A stretch of 64,000 nucleotides of DNA from Candidatus Obscuribacterales bacterium. Lineage in GTDB: Bacteria > Cyanobacteriota > Vampirovibrionia > Obscuribacterales > Obscuribacteraceae. Of the stretch, positions 61,355-64,000 are shown in pieces. The translations under genes and the position numbers were made by a program. How positions within the stretch are numbered: the stretch's first letter is position 1; every line of letters begins with the position of its first letter. The DNA lies in contig JAIELX010000025.1 of the NCBI GenBank assembly GCA_019752635.1, positions 79,389 through 143,388 on the forward strand, written 5' to 3'. The notes under the pieces are model-generated. The model was not told the origin of the DNA. It did not search any database and was given only the letters and a program-made list of their open reading frames with translations.

Positions 61355-61783
61355 TCAATCTCTGTCGTTCTTGTTGTCCTTATCCTTCTTGCCTTCGTTG
61401 TCCTTGTCGTCGTCTTTGTCTGCGTGGTCACTTCCTTTGGTGATGCCGGAGAGAGAACTTAATTCGAAGCGAGTTACTTCCTTAGAGACATTCATTCGGA
61501 AATTCCAGTTGGCCCCGGGCATCAAATCCGAGGTTGCATCGTCCTTCTCCGTGCTTTCAGCGCTGCCTTCGAACACTTTGAATTTGACTTCTACTTTGGC
61601 GTACACGTTTGCGGACTTGTTTGCCACCACTCCCACGAGTTTTCGATCGCTCTTGCTGCCCTCGAGTTGTGCTGATACGAGCTGCAGTCCGCTGTCTTTG
61701 CTTGTCTCTGCGAGTGCCGGACTTGTCGTGAGCGCTGCAACACACAGTGCTACTGCGAAGGAGATTTGTTTCATCTGAGGCAT
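61355..61783 (-). CDS. Exported protein with FxLYD-like domain and acidic/basic tail
   Basis: A 142-residue protein. Signal peptide MPQMKQISFAVALCVAALTTSPALA; then a short beta-sandwich-like part (LQLVSAQLEGSKSDRKLVGVVANKSANVYAKVEVKFKVF) recalling FxLYD or DUF3426-type folds, and a highly charged tail of Asp and Lys (DHADKDDDKDNEGKK). AGGA lies six bases before ATG 61783. The domain likeness is suggestive only. Confidence 0.7.
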   Translation of the reverse strand: MPQMKQISFAVALCVAALTTSPALAETSKDSGLQLVSAQLEGSKSDRKLVGVVANKSANVYAKVEVKFKVFEGSAESTEKDDATSDLMPGANWNFRMNVSKEVTRFELSSLSGITKGSDHADKDDDKDNEGKKDKDNKNDRD

Positions 61784-61905
61784 TGTTGATCCTTTTGATA
61801 ATTAGGTAAATGATATTGCCGGGCTGAAGTTAGTGTCAATGACTGACGTGTCTACCTGGCTGTGAAGTAAGGCTAAGCGGCGGGCAGAGACCGTGGTCAA
61901 GCTGC

Positions 61906-61911
61906 TATAGT
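61906..61911 (+). promoter_or_regulatory. Possible extended -10 box for the gene at 61939
   Basis: TGC-TATAGT, an extended -10-like element, lies 27 bp before the start codon. No clear -35 box is present. Similar TGC-TAGAA boxes occur upstream of the genes at 3633 and 56957. Confidence 0.4.
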
Positions 61912-61938
61912 AGTGCTTCTGAAAGAAAGGACATTCGC

Positions 61939-62265
61939 ATGAACGAAGCTGCGATGCAGTATGCCTTTTTCGTGTCTTACGCTATTCATGTTCCGGGACA
62001 CGACTTCTACACGTTCGGTTCAATGGAAGTGCACGTCCCGTTTTTGGACTTGACTCGGCTGATTCATGTTCGGCAGGTCGAGAACGTGATCAAAATGGAT
62101 TTGGTGGCGAACAGTGGCTATCCCAATGATACTGTGGTTGCCTTAATCAACTGGAAGCGGCTTCCAGAGGACGATGCCAGCGTTCCTGAGGAGTCTCCGG
62201 TGGAGGACACTACCGCGGCCGGCGAGACCGCTGAGATTCGCCAGTTTAAACGCAAGCCGAAGTAA
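61939..62265 (+). CDS. Hypothetical protein
   Basis: A 108-residue soluble protein. AAGGA precedes ATG 61939 at a proper distance. The first 75 residues are mixed alpha/beta (YAFFVSYAIHVPGHDFYTFGSMEVHV, LIHVRQVENVIKM, DTVVALINWKRL); the tail is acidic, then basic. No family is recognised. A symmetric TCCGGA-TTGA-TCCGGA lies after its stop. Confidence 0.75.
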   Translation: MNEAAMQYAFFVSYAIHVPGHDFYTFGSMEVHVPFLDLTRLIHVRQVENVIKMDLVANSGYPNDTVVALINWKRLPEDDASVPEESPVEDTTAAGETAEIRQFKRKPK

Positions 62266-62329
62266 GGCAAATTTTATCAAGTCCGGATTGATCCGGAGCC
62301 TCATCGCAATTTAGTTCGTGGATGTCAAA

Positions 62330-64000
62330 TTACTTCAAGAATTGACCATGTAATTCTTGAATCTTCTTCCTAACGTCATCGAGTCTTGCGCTGGTCGTGC
62401 TTATGCTTTGCTCTGTTCGCCGCCGCCAGTTTTGCACTGCCGCTTCAACATCTGTTTTGTGCTTCTCTGCAGTTTCTGTGGCCAGTCGATCTTTCTCGCG
62501 GAAACTCTCTTCCAGGCTGGCTTTGAATGACGCTCTTGCGTCGGCGCATAGGGTAGTTGCTGTCTGGCTTACATCAGAGGCCAACTTGTTCAGACGCACT
62601 TGTCGGTCATCGCTTCGTTCTCCAGAGTCGCCATCTTGGCTGCTTAACCCTAAGTCGGTTCGCAAGGCGGTGGTCATGGATTCAAGCCACTCTGCGTAAG
62701 CCGTGAATTTCGCATCCAGAGATTTTTGCAGTTCGTCTTGCACCGATGATCGCACTTCGACTGCCAATTGTTCTACATCGGAAATCTCTTTCCTTGCATC
62801 GAGCAATGGTTCGTCATAGGCTCTAATCGCATCTTCTGCACGTTGACGAATTGTCTTGATCAGTTGCGTGCGCAACTCCCTAGAGCCCTGCGCCAATGAT
62901 GATTGCGCTTCCGCAATTGCCGTTCTGATCTGCGTGGTGACTATTTCTTCGGACGCCTGCGCGATCTTCTCCTCCGCCATGCTGATGCCTTGATGCACGT
63001 CTTCAGCCTGTTGCGCTTGATTGAGAAGAATTCGGTCGAATTCTTGCGAGAACAACATTGTTAGCTTGGCAATGGTTGTGTTGCTGTGATTTTGCAACCA
63101 GTCACGTGCATGGTTCGTTACCGGCAAACACTCGGCTGCAGGGTTACCGGCAAGTGTCTCTAGAGTGGTTTCAGCCCAACTCTTGAGTTGCAGTAATTTT
63201 TCAGCCCTCAAGCTATCCAGCGCTTTCGACTCCTCCTCGACTATCTTGAGCAGTCTTTCCTGCAAAGCTGTTTCTATTGCGGCACTGGTAACCTCTAACT
63301 CTGTGAAGAGAGCTGCTTGGCTGTCAAGCGGTGAAAGGGCGTCTAGTTCGAGCGTCCCTGTAGAAAGTTGTTGTTCAATTGATTGTTTTGCTTCAGCTGT
63401 CTGGTTTCGAATCGATTCAATTCCGGAGTTCGCTGCAATCCGAAGTCGCTCAATCAACTCGATGCGACTCTTTCTTAGTTCTTCGCCAAGATTAATATCT
63501 TCGCGGGCTTCTTCTCCGCCCAAACTGGCAATGTCGTCTTTGAACGCTATTTGATGTGTTTCGAGGATTTCCTGGAGGCGCTTTTGAGCGGTGCGAGATT
63601 GCTCTTCCAGTTTTGCCAGCAATTCGTTAAGCGACATCGATTTCAGGCGCTTGAAGCTTATCTCTTCGAACGCGGGGGTGCCGTCTGCTTCCACCTCGGT
63701 AGCGGTTTGCTCCGGCTCGATGACTGTCGGCGATTCGTCCACCGACGTGGACGCAGTCGAGACGCTGAGCTGTGGCGTTGGAGGAGTGGTATCAACGAGA
63801 AGATCGTTCAGCCCGCCGGAAACCGGAGTTTCCGCGCTGGCCGTTGGCGGCGTTGGAGGAGTGGTATCAGCGAGAAGATCGTTCAGCCCGCCGGAAACCG
63901 GAGATTCCGCGCTAGCCGGTGGTGGCGTTGGAGGAGTGGTATCAGCGAGAAGATCGTTCAGCCCGCCGGAAACCGGAGATTCCGCGCTAGCCGGTGGTGG
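62330..64000 (-). CDS. Coiled-coil protein with N-terminal 25-residue repeats (partial, 5' end outside window)
   Basis: The frame is open from the right edge to 62330 (at least 556 residues). The N-terminal part is a tandem 25-residue repeat (core ESPVSGGLNDLLADTTPPTP) entering from outside the window. From about residue 90 the protein is strongly helical and charged, with long heptad-like coiled coils (LNELLAKLEEQSRTAQKRLQEIL, RELRTQLIKTIRQRAEDAIRAYDE, RKEISDVEQLAVEVRSS) to the C-terminus. No enzyme domain is visible. A GTG at 63742 could be mistaken for the start, but the frame and repeats continue beyond it. The family is unknown; the form resembles structural or chemoreceptor-like coiled coils. 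Confidence 0.8.
   Translation of the reverse strand, partial: PPPASAESPVSGGLNDLLADTTPPTPPPASAESPVSGGLNDLLADTTPPTPPTASAETPVSGGLNDLLVDTTPPTPQLSVSTASTSVDESPTVIEPEQTATEVEADGTPAFEEISFKRLKSMSLNELLAKLEEQSRTAQKRLQEILETHQIAFKDDIASLGGEEAREDINLGEELRKSRIELIERLRIAANSGIESIRNQTAEAKQSIEQQLSTGTLELDALSPLDSQAALFTELEVTSAAIETALQERLLKIVEEESKALDSLRAEKLLQLKSWAETTLETLAGNPAAECLPVTNHARDWLQNHSNTTIAKLTMLFSQEFDRILLNQAQQAEDVHQGISMAEEKIAQASEEIVTTQIRTAIAEAQSSLAQGSRELRTQLIKTIRQRAEDAIRAYDEPLLDARKEISDVEQLAVEVRSSVQDELQKSLDAKFTAYAEWLESMTTALRTDLGLSSQDGDSGERSDDRQVRLNKLASDVSQTATTLCADARASFKASLEESFREKDRLATETAEKHKTDVEAAVQNWRRRTEQSISTTSARLDDVRKKIQELHGQFLK
63776..64000 (-). repeat. Three (or more) tandem 75-bp repeats, cut by the window edge
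   Basis: Three visible 75-bp units, two of them identical and the third (63776-63850) slightly diverged. They are in frame with the coiled-coil protein and encode the 25-residue Pro/Thr/Ala-rich motif. The array continues outside the window. Confidence 0.92.

Overview
The window most likely comes from a Gram-negative bacterium of the non-photosynthetic cyanobacterial relatives (Melainabacteria/Vampirovibrionia, Obscuribacter-like). This is an inference. It rests on an Lnt lipoprotein acyltransferase, a DUF3370 protein (a family typical of Cyanobacteria), a polyphosphate kinase 2, a phosphofructokinase with pyrophosphate-type residues, and many TPR, Sel1-like and Hanks-kinase/TPR proteins. No rRNA, ribosomal protein operon, insertion sequence, prophage or CRISPR array is visible. 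Genes lie on both strands in short operons with moderate G+C.

Layout. 1-2.3 kb: two tandem paralogous repeat proteins, the first cut by the left edge. 2.4-10.7 kb: a DUF7660-like protein, a methyltransferase, a SLOG-like protein, a large secreted FecR/glycine-threonine repeat protein, a TPR-matrixin protease and an MFS transporter. 10.7-16.1 kb: Sel1 and TPR proteins. 16.08-16.21 kb, minus strand: the two halves of a tRNA-Asn in reversed order, enclosed by complementary flanks; this looks like a circularly permuted tRNA gene. 16.3-23.5 kb: a three-gene operon of unknown function, tex, ppk2 and a SulP transporter. 23.5-33.6 kb: a DUF4132-like protein with a membrane partner, a 1371-residue TPR protein with 25-residue repeats, and an SDR oxidoreductase. 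33.6-36.1 kb: aroF-tyrA behind two consecutive tyrosine-codon leader peptides, each followed by a terminator and an alternative antiterminator helix. 36-48 kb: small membrane and secreted proteins, an APH-like kinase, lnt overlapping a LuxR-type regulator that lacks the phospho-acceptor Asp, a thioredoxin, PPi-type phosphofructokinase and an NCS1 permease. 48-64 kb: a membrane TPR protein, a glycine-zipper protein, DUF3370, two Ser/Thr kinases with TPR tails, and a coiled-coil protein with 75-bp repeats running off the right edge.

How the genes fit together. aroF and tyrA commit carbon to tyrosine, and the leader region can sense charged tRNA-Tyr. PPK2 and the PPi-type phosphofructokinase point to use of phosphoanhydrides in energy metabolism. 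The kinase/TPR proteins and secreted repeat proteins suggest extensive signalling and surface biology. The two findings most worth checking are the permuted tRNA-Asn and the tandem tyrosine attenuators.
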